Part shown: positions 37,917 to 46,495 of the stretch, piece by piece
Layout: each line of letters begins with the position of its first letter
Position numbering within the stretch: the first letter of the stretch is position 1
Origin: Pictodentalium vernedei
Lineage: Eukaryota > Mollusca > Scaphopoda > Dentaliida > Dentaliidae
NCBI GenBank assembly: GCA_031216915.1
Contig: CM062294.1
Location: 165,805,455 to 165,869,454 of the forward strand
Direction: 5' to 3'
DNA length: 64,000 nucleotides
Made by a program: the position numbers and the translations under genes
Notes under the pieces: generated by a model
What the model was told of the DNA's origin: nothing
The model's input: only the letters and a program-made list of their open reading frames with translations
Database searches by the model: none

Positions 37917-39906
37917 TGGCTCAAACCTCTATCGCGTTCCGGTTGGCGGAAGGTTGTCGAGTTTTTCTCAAGAGTGGGCGTCGATTACGGACGACCCGTG
38001 GGTGAGAGGAGTGACTTCGGAAGGTCTAAAGATATCCTTCAAACGAAAGCCTCCATTAACTCGAAGTCCAAAGTGGACTCATCTTCCGTCAAACCCTCAG
38101 AAAAGAGACGCTCTGCTATCAGAGGTGCAGTCTCTTTTAATGAAGAACGCGGTAGAGGTCGTAGAAAACCAGGAATCGCTGGGATTCTACAGCCATCTGT
38201 TTCTGGTTCCGAAACCAGACGGCTCGTTCCGTCCAGTCATAGATTTGAGCTGGATAAACAAGCTGATCGTCGCTCCGAAGTTTTATATGGAGACGATTCG
38301 ATCGGTCAGAGCGAGTATTCGGGTGAACGATTATGCAACGAGCATAGATCTCAAAGATGCGTACTTTCACGTCATGGTACATCCGACATTCCGAAAGTAT
38401 CTACGCTTCGCAGTCCTAGGAGTGGTGTATCAGTTCCGGGCCATGTGCTTCGGATTGAATCTAGCACCCTGGGCTTTCACTCGGGTAATGAACTCGGTAA
38501 TGATCTACTTCCGAGCTCATTCGTCTGCGGTAACGTCGGCCTACCTGGACGACATTCTTCAGAGGTACGGCAACGAGTTAACGCTTCAGAACGATGTTCA
38601 GAATCTTCTTCTATTGCTCCGACGTCTCGGTTTCATAGTAAACGAGGAGAAGTCGGATCTGGTGCCGTCCAAGTCATTCACTCATCTGGGAATGAGCTTC
38701 GAGACGCACAACAATCTCGTTCGTCTGCCGTTAACCAGAGCGAAATTAGTCAGTTGTTACGCTCGCTATTGTCTGAATACAGACAAAGTCACGGCGAGAG
38801 AATTTATGAGACTGATAGGTCTGTGCGGAGCCGCCGCGGATCTCATTCCGATGGGACGGCTACGCACACGGCCTCTTCAAATTTTCCTGACTCAGAATTG
38901 GAGTGTGAAAATTCATTCGCTCGATGTAGACGTTCTCTTGTCAGATCAAGTGAAACAAGAGATTCAGACTTGGGCAAACATTCAGTGGTTAACTCAAGGA
39001 GTTCCGCTGCAGTTGCCGGATCCGAGTTTTACCATTATGACGGATGCCAGTCAAACAGGTTGGGGTGCATCATTAATCCCAACGGATTCGAGATGCCAGG
39101 GTCTTTGGGATCCGCAATTCCTGTGCAAGCACATAAACATCAAGGAAATGATGTCAATTTGGCTTGCGTTACGTCACTGGATGGACATTATTCACGATGC
39201 TCATGTCCAAATCCTATCCGACAATACGACAGTAGTGGCGTATATACGGAATCAGGGAGGCACTCATTCAGTTCCGTTGTTCAATCTAACGGAAAGAATC
39301 CTTCTGTTTGCGTTGGAACATCACGTTCTTCTTTCGGTCCGTCACATACCGGGTCGTCTGAATGTGCTAGCAGACTCCCTTTCACGAAAGGGTCGCTTGT
39401 TGCCGTCGGAATGGACTCTCAACAAACAAGTATTCAATCAGATTTGCTACCAATGGGAACGGCCAATGATAGACTTATTTGCGACACATCTCAACAATCA
39501 GTTGCAGACGTATGTGTCCCCGTGTCCGGATCCAAGAGCATTTGCAGTAGACGCTCTATCGATCCCTTGGGACGGAATGATAGGATATGCGTATCCTCCA
39601 GCGGCGTTAATTCAACAAGTATTGCTAAAGATAAAACAATCTCAATGCAAGATTCTGTTGGTAGCATCTCTGTCGCCACAGAGACCGTGGATAAATCTAC
39701 TCAGGTGTCTGTTGTGGGACCTACCGCGGAAGCTCCCTCCACGAGAGGATCTTCTTTGGCAGGAGAAATCGCGCCAACTACATCACAACCCGCAAGGTCT
39801 CAACCTTCACGTTTTTCCGTTGTGCGGTCCTTCTTGCATGGCAAGCACTTTACAGGACGAGCAGTGGACGCGATTTCTAACTGTAGGAGGACCTCCTCTT
39901 CGCTAA
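37615..39906 (+). CDS. Reverse transcriptase-RNase H-methyltransferase-like polyprotein, element 1
   Basis: This protein copies the element RNA into DNA. It is 763 aa if started at the ATG at 37615. That ATG lies inside gag in another frame, and the recognisable homology starts only near 37912, after the gag stop. RT may therefore be made by frameshifting or another non-standard route; the frame is +1 relative to gag. RT motifs include LFLVPKPDGSFRPVIDLS, FGLNLAPWAF and the catalytic YLDDIL (residues 310-315). RNase H follows, with candidate catalytic D477 (TDAS), E511 (NIKEM), D536 (SDNTT) and D587 (LADSLSR). The C-terminal 170 residues contain DLFATHLNN, DALSIPWDG and YAYPP, matching the methyltransferase-like tail known in DIRS. 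Activity of that tail is unproven. The last 262 nt overlap YR. Confidence 0.93.
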   Translation: MIILKRKLVILCCLDPLLKGRIQQTRIRRALLGLIRPREGPIEVPVRPLALIRETVRIATLVRDVLQAGTIGRTPRGRRGEVRVVEDVVSPTAGLADPGGDGSNLYRVPVGGRLSSFSQEWASITDDPWVRGVTSEGLKISFKRKPPLTRSPKWTHLPSNPQKRDALLSEVQSLLMKNAVEVVENQESLGFYSHLFLVPKPDGSFRPVIDLSWINKLIVAPKFYMETIRSVRASIRVNDYATSIDLKDAYFHVMVHPTFRKYLRFAVLGVVYQFRAMCFGLNLAPWAFTRVMNSVMIYFRAHSSAVTSAYLDDILQRYGNELTLQNDVQNLLLLLRRLGFIVNEEKSDLVPSKSFTHLGMSFETHNNLVRLPLTRAKLVSCYARYCLNTDKVTAREFMRLIGLCGAAADLIPMGRLRTRPLQIFLTQNWSVKIHSLDVDVLLSDQVKQEIQTWANIQWLTQGVPLQLPDPSFTIMTDASQTGWGASLIPTDSRCQGLWDPQFLCKHINIKEMMSIWLALRHWMDIIHDAHVQILSDNTTVVAYIRNQGGTHSVPLFNLTERILLFALEHHVLLSVRHIPGRLNVLADSLSRKGRLLPSEWTLNKQVFNQICYQWERPMIDLFATHLNNQLQTYVSPCPDPRAFAVDALSIPWDGMIGYAYPPAALIQQVLLKIKQSQCKILLVASLSPQRPWINLLRCLLWDLPRKLPPREDLLWQEKSRQLHHNPQGLNLHVFPLCGPSCMASTLQDEQWTRFLTVGGPPLR

Positions 39907-40862
39907 ACTATGCGGCTAAGTGGAAGGTTTTCCGTCGTTGGTGTAGGGATCATTCTGTTGATATATTTGATCCCTCTATACCAGACATTGCTAACTTTCT
40001 AGTATACTTGTTTGACGAAATCAAACTGCAACCTGTTACTATAAAGGGTTATAGATCTATGTTATCTGATACCTATGCACATCATGATAGTTTACAAATT
40101 GGATCTAATGTCTCTTTATCGAAATTGGTTAGAAACTTTTCGATAAATAGACCCAGAACTCTTAGATTAATTCCTAAGTGGAATTTAGCTTGGGTTCTCC
40201 TTAAATTGAAGGAAAAGCCGTTTGAACCTCTTGGGACAGTAGATTTCAAATTCTTATCTTATAAGACAGCTTTTCTCTTAGCTTTCTCTTCTGCCAGAAG
40301 AGTCAGTGAGCTTCATGCACTATCGGTGGATGATTCTCATTATCGTAGTGTTGGGAACACTATCACCTTCACTACTAATGTCGGTTTTTTAGCTAAGAAT
40401 CAGGCTCCTAATAAATATCCGGAACCTATTGTTATTAAGGCTCTTCCGTCTTCAGACGGGCGTAGGCCTTTACTCTGTCCTGTAAGAGCACTACGTATCT
40501 ATAAACAGAGATCTCAGTTCATCAGAAAGGGACGGAAACGTTTCTTTCTGTCTTTGATGCCTAATAGAAAGGACATTTCAGTCCATTCTATTGCTAGATG
40601 GATTCAGTTAACTATCCGTACTGCGTATGAAGATTTATCTTCTTCTCAGCAGTCTGTGCTTAAGATTTCTGCTCATGAAGTAAGAGCTCTTTCTACTTCC
40701 TGGGCTTATGCTAATAGTGTTGCTATTACAGATTTAATGAAGGCTGCTTATTGGTCTCAGCCATCCACATTTACTAATTTTTATCTCAGAAATATTGAGT
40801 CCATTTCTGGAGACCTGCATTGTTTAGGTCCGTTATCTGTTGCTCAGAATGTCGTCCACTAA
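39645..40862 (+). CDS. DIRS tyrosine recombinase (integrase), element 1
   Basis: This enzyme is expected to insert the circular DNA copy by site-specific strand exchange. It is 405 aa from the ATG at 39645, the last ATG before the domain. The frame is open much further upstream (to GTG at 37974), but that part evolves as non-coding. An N-terminal helical DNA-binding region begins near SLNYAAKWKVFRRW. The catalytic set is visible: R219 in ARRVSELHAL, H344 and R347 in AHEVRALSTSWA, and the nucleophile Y380 in FTNFYLR. The protein overlaps the RT ORF by 262 nt and lies in the gag frame. From the RT stop to the C-terminus I see no amino-acid change against element 2 apart from that copy's frameshift. 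It is the only intact YR in the window and could serve the other copies in trans. Confidence 0.93.
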   Translation: MQDSVGSISVATETVDKSTQVSVVGPTAEAPSTRGSSLAGEIAPTTSQPARSQPSRFSVVRSFLHGKHFTGRAVDAISNCRRTSSSLNYAAKWKVFRRWCRDHSVDIFDPSIPDIANFLVYLFDEIKLQPVTIKGYRSMLSDTYAHHDSLQIGSNVSLSKLVRNFSINRPRTLRLIPKWNLAWVLLKLKEKPFEPLGTVDFKFLSYKTAFLLAFSSARRVSELHALSVDDSHYRSVGNTITFTTNVGFLAKNQAPNKYPEPIVIKALPSSDGRRPLLCPVRALRIYKQRSQFIRKGRKRFFLSLMPNRKDISVHSIARWIQLTIRTAYEDLSSSQQSVLKISAHEVRALSTSWAYANSVAITDLMKAAYWSQPSTFTNFYLRNIESISGDLHCLGPLSVAQNVVH

Positions 40863-40913
40863 ACAGTTGCAACTATAGTTATGCAGGCTTTCTGTTCCGG
40901 CAGTGACTCCGTC

Positions 40914-40954
40914 CGGCTGCCCTCTTCGCTCTGGGCTATTTGACCCAGGGCAAG
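40914..40954 (+). promoter_or_regulatory. Conserved 3' hairpin block, element 1
   Basis: An 8-bp stem pairs GCTCTGGG (40928-40935) with CCCAGGGC (40944-40951), with one G-T wobble and the 8-nt loop CTATTTGA. The whole 41-bp block is identical in the decayed element 3 (61857-61897), although the YR sequence just upstream there has many changes. A poly-G run follows at once. The role could be RNA packaging, end processing or replication; this is inference. Confidence 0.65.
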
Positions 40955-41317
40955 GGGAAGGGGGGGGGGGGGCGGGTGTTCCCTTAGGTCACCTGCTTTA
41001 TAGTGAAAAGCAAGGGAATGCCTCCTCCAAGACAGTATTTCTGAGTCGCTTCCGGGATGGTTTTAAAGTGTAATATTAATGTTTAATTTCATTCATGTCT
41101 TATTTTTAAAGTGTAGCTCGGTGTGAAGCATTTGTATATGTCAAGTGTCAAACGGGCTTTAATATACAATACTCGGACACTTTTAAATGATTATAAAGAG
41201 TCTCAATTCTCTGGACTACTTTATTTATTGGCTTGCTTTAAAAATAATTAGTATAAAGGTTATACTGGATGTTAATAGAGAACATGAATGTTATTGTGCT
41301 CAATTATTAAGGGTAGT

Positions 41318-41354
41318 GTATCTTTCTAATTTAAATATTAAATAAGAAAGATAC
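41318..41354 (+). promoter_or_regulatory. 16-bp AT-rich hairpin in the 3' region, element 1
   Basis: GTATCTTTCTAATTTA (41318-41333) pairs with TAAATAAGAAAGATAC (41339-41354) with a single A-A mismatch, around the loop AATAT. The same stem with a different loop is kept in element 3 (62245-62279), which argues that the fold matters. It is unlikely to be a bacterial-type terminator, since the context is eukaryotic. Confidence 0.65.
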
Positions 41355-41462
41355 ATGTAAAGCCTAATACTCCTTTTCTCCTTAAGGGGTTACCTCTTTA
41401 TTTTATAATTGAGCTTATTGGATTTTCCTCTATGTCCTAGGCCCTCCAGCCTGTTTACTATT

Positions 41463-41551
41463 CAGCTAAGTCTGGGTCATTGGTACAATATAAAAATGTT
41501 AAAAAATTTATAGTAATTTATATATTTTTTATACTTACCAATGACCCAGAC
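41463..41551 (+). repeat. Internal complementary region (ICR), element 1
   Basis: The ICR is bipartite. Positions 41463-41497 (35 nt) are the reverse complement of the extreme left end, and 41498-41551 (54 nt) are the reverse complement of the extreme right end. The two parts abut exactly, so the ICR encodes the joined ends. This is the hallmark of DIRS elements and is thought to template circle closure. Element 1 has mismatches at 41488, near its right tip and at one ITR base. The 74 bp between the ICR and the right ITR are GC-rich. Confidence 0.93.
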
Positions 41552-41625
41552 GGGGATGGCCCTCCCTGAGTTGGGAACTCTTGCCTCCCCGCTGAATACA
41601 TAGCGCTGACCAGGCACTGCCAGTA

Positions 41626-41815
41626 AGAATGATATTTGGCGCCAATTTCGGGACGACTGCGTCACTTCGCATGCGCAGTAGAGTCGTACTATGGAGGTCC
41701 TTTAGGACATGATTTCTTTTTGTTTTGGATGCAAATTTTGGGGATTGGGGGGCAAAATTTGTGTTTGGCCCTGGTTTTTGTGGAGTTAGCACCAGCTAAG
41801 TCTGGTTCATTGGTA
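41626..41815 (-). repeat. Right inverted terminal repeat, element 1
   Basis: This is the inverted partner of 34737-34926. The NRF1-like palindrome here (41664-41679) is damaged by a G-to-T change (ACTTCGCATGCGCAGT). A second change gives TGGTTCATTGG near the end. The 38-bp right tip (41816-41853) lies outside the ITR. Confidence 0.95.
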
Positions 41816-41853
41816 AGTATAAAAAATATATAAATTACTATAAATTTTCTAAC

Positions 41854-44800
41854 TTTTCTCTCCTCAGTGAACATGCCAGTTATGCTATGACAGGTATTGC
41901 TACGTTTTCTCTATATTTCGTCATGTAGCACAGAGTCTCTGAGTCTGGAATACAATTTTATATTGCTCAGTATGCAGGCCAATCATGCTATGACAGGTTT
42001 TCCTACATTTTCTCCACATTTTGTCTTGTAGCACAGAGTCTCTGAATCCGTAATACAATTTTTCACTACTCATTAATCATTCGAGTAGAGCAATGGTGGG
42101 TATCGCTACATTTTCTCCTTATTTTCCCATATAGCACAGAGTCTCTGAACCTGGAATGCAATGATGCATTGCTCAGTATGCAGGCCAGTCATGCTATGAC
42201 AGGTTTTCCCACATTTTCACCATATTTTGTCTTGTAGCACAGAGTCTCTGAATCCGTAATACAATTTTACACTACTGTTTAATCATTCAAGTAGAGCAAT
42301 GATGGGTATTGCTACATTTTCTTCATATTTTGTCATTTACCAGAGAGTCTCTGAACCTGGAATGCAATTATACTTTGCTCAGTTTGCAGGCCAGTCAGGT
42401 TATGACAGGTATTCGTACATTTTATCCATATTTTGTCTTGTAGCACAGAGTCTCTGAATCCGTAATACAATTTTTCTCTACTCGGTGAACATGCCAGTCG
42501 TGCTATGTCAGGTACTGCTACATTTTCTCTATATTTCATCATGTAGCACAGAATCTCGGAGTCTGGAATACAATTTTACATTGCTCAGTATGTAGGCCAA
42601 TCATGCTATGGCAGGTATTCCTACATGTTCTCCATATTTTGTCTTGTAGCACAGAGTCTCTGAATCCGTAATACAATTTTACACTACTCATTAATCATTC
42701 CAGTAGACCAATAATGGGTATTGCTACATTTTCTTCATATTTTGTCATTTAGCACAGAGTCTCTGAACCTGGAATGCAATTATACCTTGCTCAGTATGCA
42801 GGCCAGTCATGCTATGACAGGTATTCCTACATTTTATCCATATTTTGTCTTGTAGCACAGAGTCTCTGAATCCGTAATACAATTTTACACTACTCTTTAA
42901 TCATTCCAATAGAGCAATGATGGGTATTGCTACATTTTCTTCATATTTTGTCATTTAGCAAAGAGTCTCTGAACCTGGAATGCAATTATACTTTGCTCAG
43001 TATACTGGCCCGTCAGGATATGACAGGTATTCCTACATTTTATCCATATTTTGTCTTGTAGCACAGAGTCTCTGAATCCGTAATACAATTGTTCTCTACT
43101 CAGTGAACATGCCAGTCATGCTATGTCAGGTATTGCTACATTTTCTCTATATTTCATCATGTAGCACAGAGTCTCTGAGCCTGGAATACAATTTTACATT
43201 GCTCAGAATGCAGGCCAATCATGCTATGGCAGGTATTCCTACATGTTCTCCATATTTTATCTTGTAGCACAGAGTCTCTGAATCCGTAATACAATTTTTC
43301 ACTACTCATTAATCATTCGAGTAGAGCAATGGTGGGTATCGCTACATTTTCTCCTTATTTTCCCATATAGCACAGAGTCTCTGAACCTGGAATGCAATGA
43401 TACATTGCTCAGTATGCAGGCCAGTCATGCTATGACAGCTTTTCCCACATTTTCACCATATTTTGTGTTGTAGCGCATAGTCTCTGAATCCGTAATACAA
43501 TTTTACACTACTCTTTAATCATTCAAGTAGAGCAATGATGGGTATTGCTACATTTTCTTCATATTTTGTCATTTAGCACAGAGTTTCTGAACCTGGAATG
43601 CAATTATACTTTGCTAGGTATGCAGGCCCGTCAGGCTATGACAGGTATTCCTACATTTTATCCATATTTTGTCTTGTAGCACAGAGTCTCTGAATGCGTA
43701 ATACAATTTTTCTCTACTCAGTGAACATGCCAGTCATGCTATGTCAGGTATTGCTACATTTTCTCTATATTTCATCATGTAGCACAGAGTCTCTGAGCCT
43801 AGAATACAATTTTCCATTGCTCAGAATGCAGGCCAATCATGCTATGGCAGGTATTCCTACATGTTCTCCATATTTTATCTTGTAGCACAGAGTCTCTGAA
43901 TCCGTAATACAATTTTACACTACTCATTAATCATTCGAGTAGAGCAATAATGGGTATTGCTACATTTTCTTCTTATTTTGTCATTTAGCACAGAGACTCT
44001 GAACCTGAAATGCAATTATACTTTGCTCAGTATGCAGGCCAGTCAGGCTATGACAGGTATTCCTACATTTTATCCATATTTTGTCTTGTAGCACAGAGTC
44101 TCTGAATCCGTAATACAATTTTACACTACTCATTAATCATTCCAGTAGAGCAATAATGGGTATTGCTACATTTTCTTCATATTTTGCATTGAGCACAGAG
44201 TCTCTGAACCTGGAATGCAATTATACCTTGCTCAGAATGCAGGCCAGTCATAGTATAACAGGTATTCCCACATTCTCTCCATATTTTGTCTTGTAGCACA
44301 GAGTCTCTGAATCCGTAATACAATTTTTTACTACTCAGTGAAAATGCCAGTCATGCTATGACAGGTATTGCTACATTTTCTCTATATTTCACCATGTGGC
44401 ACATAGTCTGTGAGCCTGAAATACAATTTTACAATGCTCAATATGCAGACCAATCATCCTATGACAGGTATTCCTACATTTTATCCATATTTTGTCTTGT
44501 AGCACAGAGTCTCTGAATCCGTAATACAATTTTTCTCTCCTCAGTGAACATGCCAGTTATGCTATGACAGGTATTGCTACGTTTTCTCTATATTTCGTCA
44601 TGTAGCACAGAGTCTCTGAGTCTGGAATACAATTTTATATTGCTCAGTATGCAGGCCAATCATGCTATGACAGGTATTCCTACATTTTCTCCACATTTTG
44701 TCTTGTAGCACAGAGTCTCTGAATCCGTAATACAATTTTTCACTACTCATTAATCATTCGAGTAGAGCAATGGTGGGTATCGCTACATTTTCTCCTTATT

Positions 44801-45406
44801 TTCCCATATAGCACAGAGTCTCTGAACCTGGAATGCAATGATGCATTGCTCAGTATGCAGGCCAGTCATGCTATGACAGGTTTTCCCACATTTTCTCCAT
44901 ATTTTGTCTTGTAGCACAGAGTCTCTGAATCCGTAATACAATTTTACACTACTCTTTAATCATTCAAGTAGAGCAATGATGGGTATTGCTACATTTTCTT
45001 CATATTTTGTCATTTACCAGAGAGTCTCTGAACCTGGAATGCAATTATACTTTGCTCAGTTTGCAGGCCAGTCAGGTTATGACAGGTATTCGTACATTTT
45101 ATCCATATTTTGTCTTGTAGCACAGAGTCTCTGAATCCGTAATACAATTTTTCTCTACTCGGTGAACATGCCAGTCGTGCTATGTCAGGTACTGCTACAT
45201 TTTCTCTATATTTCATCATGTAGCACAGAATCTCGGAGTCTGGAATACAATTTTACATTGCTCAGTATGTAGGCCAATCATGCTATGGCAGGTATTCCTA
45301 CATGTTCTCCATATTTTGTCTTGTAGCACAGAGTCTCTGAATCCGTAATACAATTTTACACTACTCATTAATCATTCCAGTAGACCAATAATGGGTATTG
45401 CTACAT
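41854..45406. repeat. Satellite segment 2: 26-mer unit U1 and the start of U2
   Basis: This is 103-bp satellite. U1 spans 41854-44530 (2677 bp, 26 monomers). U2 starts at 44531 with the same monomer (TTTTCTCTCCTCAGTGAACA) and is interrupted at 45406 by element 2. No gene is present; the minus-strand frames of 69 codons at 42333 and 45010 are repeats of each other. Confidence 0.95.
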
Positions 45407-45418
45407 ATTTTTATACTG

Positions 45419-45608
45419 TACCAATGACCCAGACTTAGCTGGTGCTAACTCCACAAAAACCAGGGCCAAACACAAATTTTGCCCCCCAATCCCCAAAATT
45501 TGCATCCAAAACAAAAAGAAATCATGTCCTAAAGGACCTCCATAGTACGACTCTACTGCGCATGCGCAGTGACGCAGTCGTCCCGAAATTGGCGCCAAAT
45601 ATCATTCT
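45419..45608 (+). repeat. Left inverted terminal repeat, element 2
   Basis: These 190 bp are the exact reverse complement of 52307-52496 as far as I can read. The NRF1-like palindrome lies at 45555-45570. The 12-bp left tip is 45407-45418. Confidence 0.95.
45555..45570. promoter_or_regulatory. NRF1-like palindrome, left ITR of element 2
   Basis: This is the same 16-bp perfect palindrome as in element 1, with the core TGCGCATGCGCA. Its mirror copy in the right ITR (52345-52360) is intact in this element. Confidence 0.55.
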
Positions 45609-46495
45609 CTGTTTGGCCCTTCATCAGTCAACATCTCACTGATCTTTGTGCTTGTAAATCTCAGTTTAAAGGATGCCAGACACGTAATTCTTGGAGAAAA
45701 TGTGATTCTAAGGAGGATAGAAGGAGGAGAGGAAAAAAGAAGTGGCAAAAAATAATCAGGGCTGTACTTAAAATTTTTTGTTAAAATTATGTTAAGTTGC
45801 CTATTTTCGAGGCAAACGCCTCTTGTTGTCATTCTTGCTAATTGTTGCACTGCTTATTCACTGTTTCCTCTCCCCTAACCTTCTAAAGTCCCCCCTTGCA
45901 ATTCTCCCATGCTTTTGGCATATTTTTGAGAAGTTTCATTTCTAAAATTTCCCTGGGAGAGTTGCTTGGTTACAGAATGTTTTCTGTTATTTTCCCCATA
46001 GTTACGTTTTCACCCATGGGTGTATAACGTTTGTGTTCTGCATCTTCCATCTGATGTTCTGCAGATTCTCCCCTGGGAGTCTCTGTTTTGCATCAGATAG
46101 AGTGTAATTGAGGACTGATTCCGGGCCAGTTTTTTCAGTGCCTGGAGTCATGTTTTCTTCTGTGTTTACACTGTTTGTTTTCATTGGCAACAGCCTTTTT
46201 TGAGGGGGGCTGTTTGCCTTTGAGGTAGTTTATCTCATTATAAGATACATTTATATTATCCGAAAGTGTCTCATTAATTATTTTATATAATTTTAAAATT
46301 TTTGACCACACTTTGCCATCGGATCCATCGGGGCTCAACGTTACTTTTCAGCAACTTGGGCTTCTCTGAAAAAATATTTTTTCAAAATTATTTTGTTTTG
46401 CAATTGTTTTTTCATTTATTAATGGATCATGTTATTATGTATCTTTGTGTCAGGGGTTTTTGCGAGTAACTAGGACTTATTGTTGTTCCTTCACA
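45609..46495 (+). other. 5' leader of element 2
   Basis: This stretch of 887 bp is nearly identical to the leader of element 1, with scattered substitutions. No convincing ORF is present. Confidence 0.75.

Larger units (their letters stand above)
40863..41462 (+). other. 3' non-coding region of element 1
   Basis: These 600 bp lie between the YR stop and the ICR. They hold a GC-rich hairpin, a 13-G run at 40960-40972 and a long AT-rich hairpin near 41318-41354, listed separately. I found no canonical AATAAA on the + strand; an ATTAAA variant occurs near 41338. Confidence 0.7.
34725..41853 (+). mobile_element. DIRS-type tyrosine-recombinase retrotransposon, element 1 (all ORFs open)
   Basis: The element is 7129 bp and sits within satellite. 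Its order is: left end of 12 bp, ITR, leader, Gag, RT-RNase H-MT, YR, 3' hairpins, ICR, inverted ITR, and right end of 38 bp. An RT with YLDDIL plus a tyrosine recombinase, inverted rather than direct terminal repeats, and an ICR identify the DIRS order rather than an LTR element or Crypton. The flanks ACAAT and TTTTCTC rejoin to the normal monomer with no duplication or loss. All three protein frames are open, so it may be autonomous. It carries two substitutions in its right ITR, one in the ICR and one near its right tip relative to element 2. Confidence 0.96.

Noticed and set aside
37974-39644. Upstream extension of the tyrosine recombinase to a 962-residue protein
   Set aside because: It starts at GTG, covers RT in another frame, is Ser/Arg-rich without domain signs and changes about three times as often as RT between elements 1 and 2.
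34725-41853. Classification as an LTR retrotransposon (gypsy or copia)
   Set aside because: The terminal repeats are inverted, there is an ICR, no aspartic protease or DDE integrase is visible, no target duplication is present, and a tyrosine recombinase is encoded.
41300-41853. Poly(A) signal in the element tail
   Set aside because: No AATAAA was found on the + strand. The ATTAAA near 41338 lies within the hairpin and is not kept in element 3.
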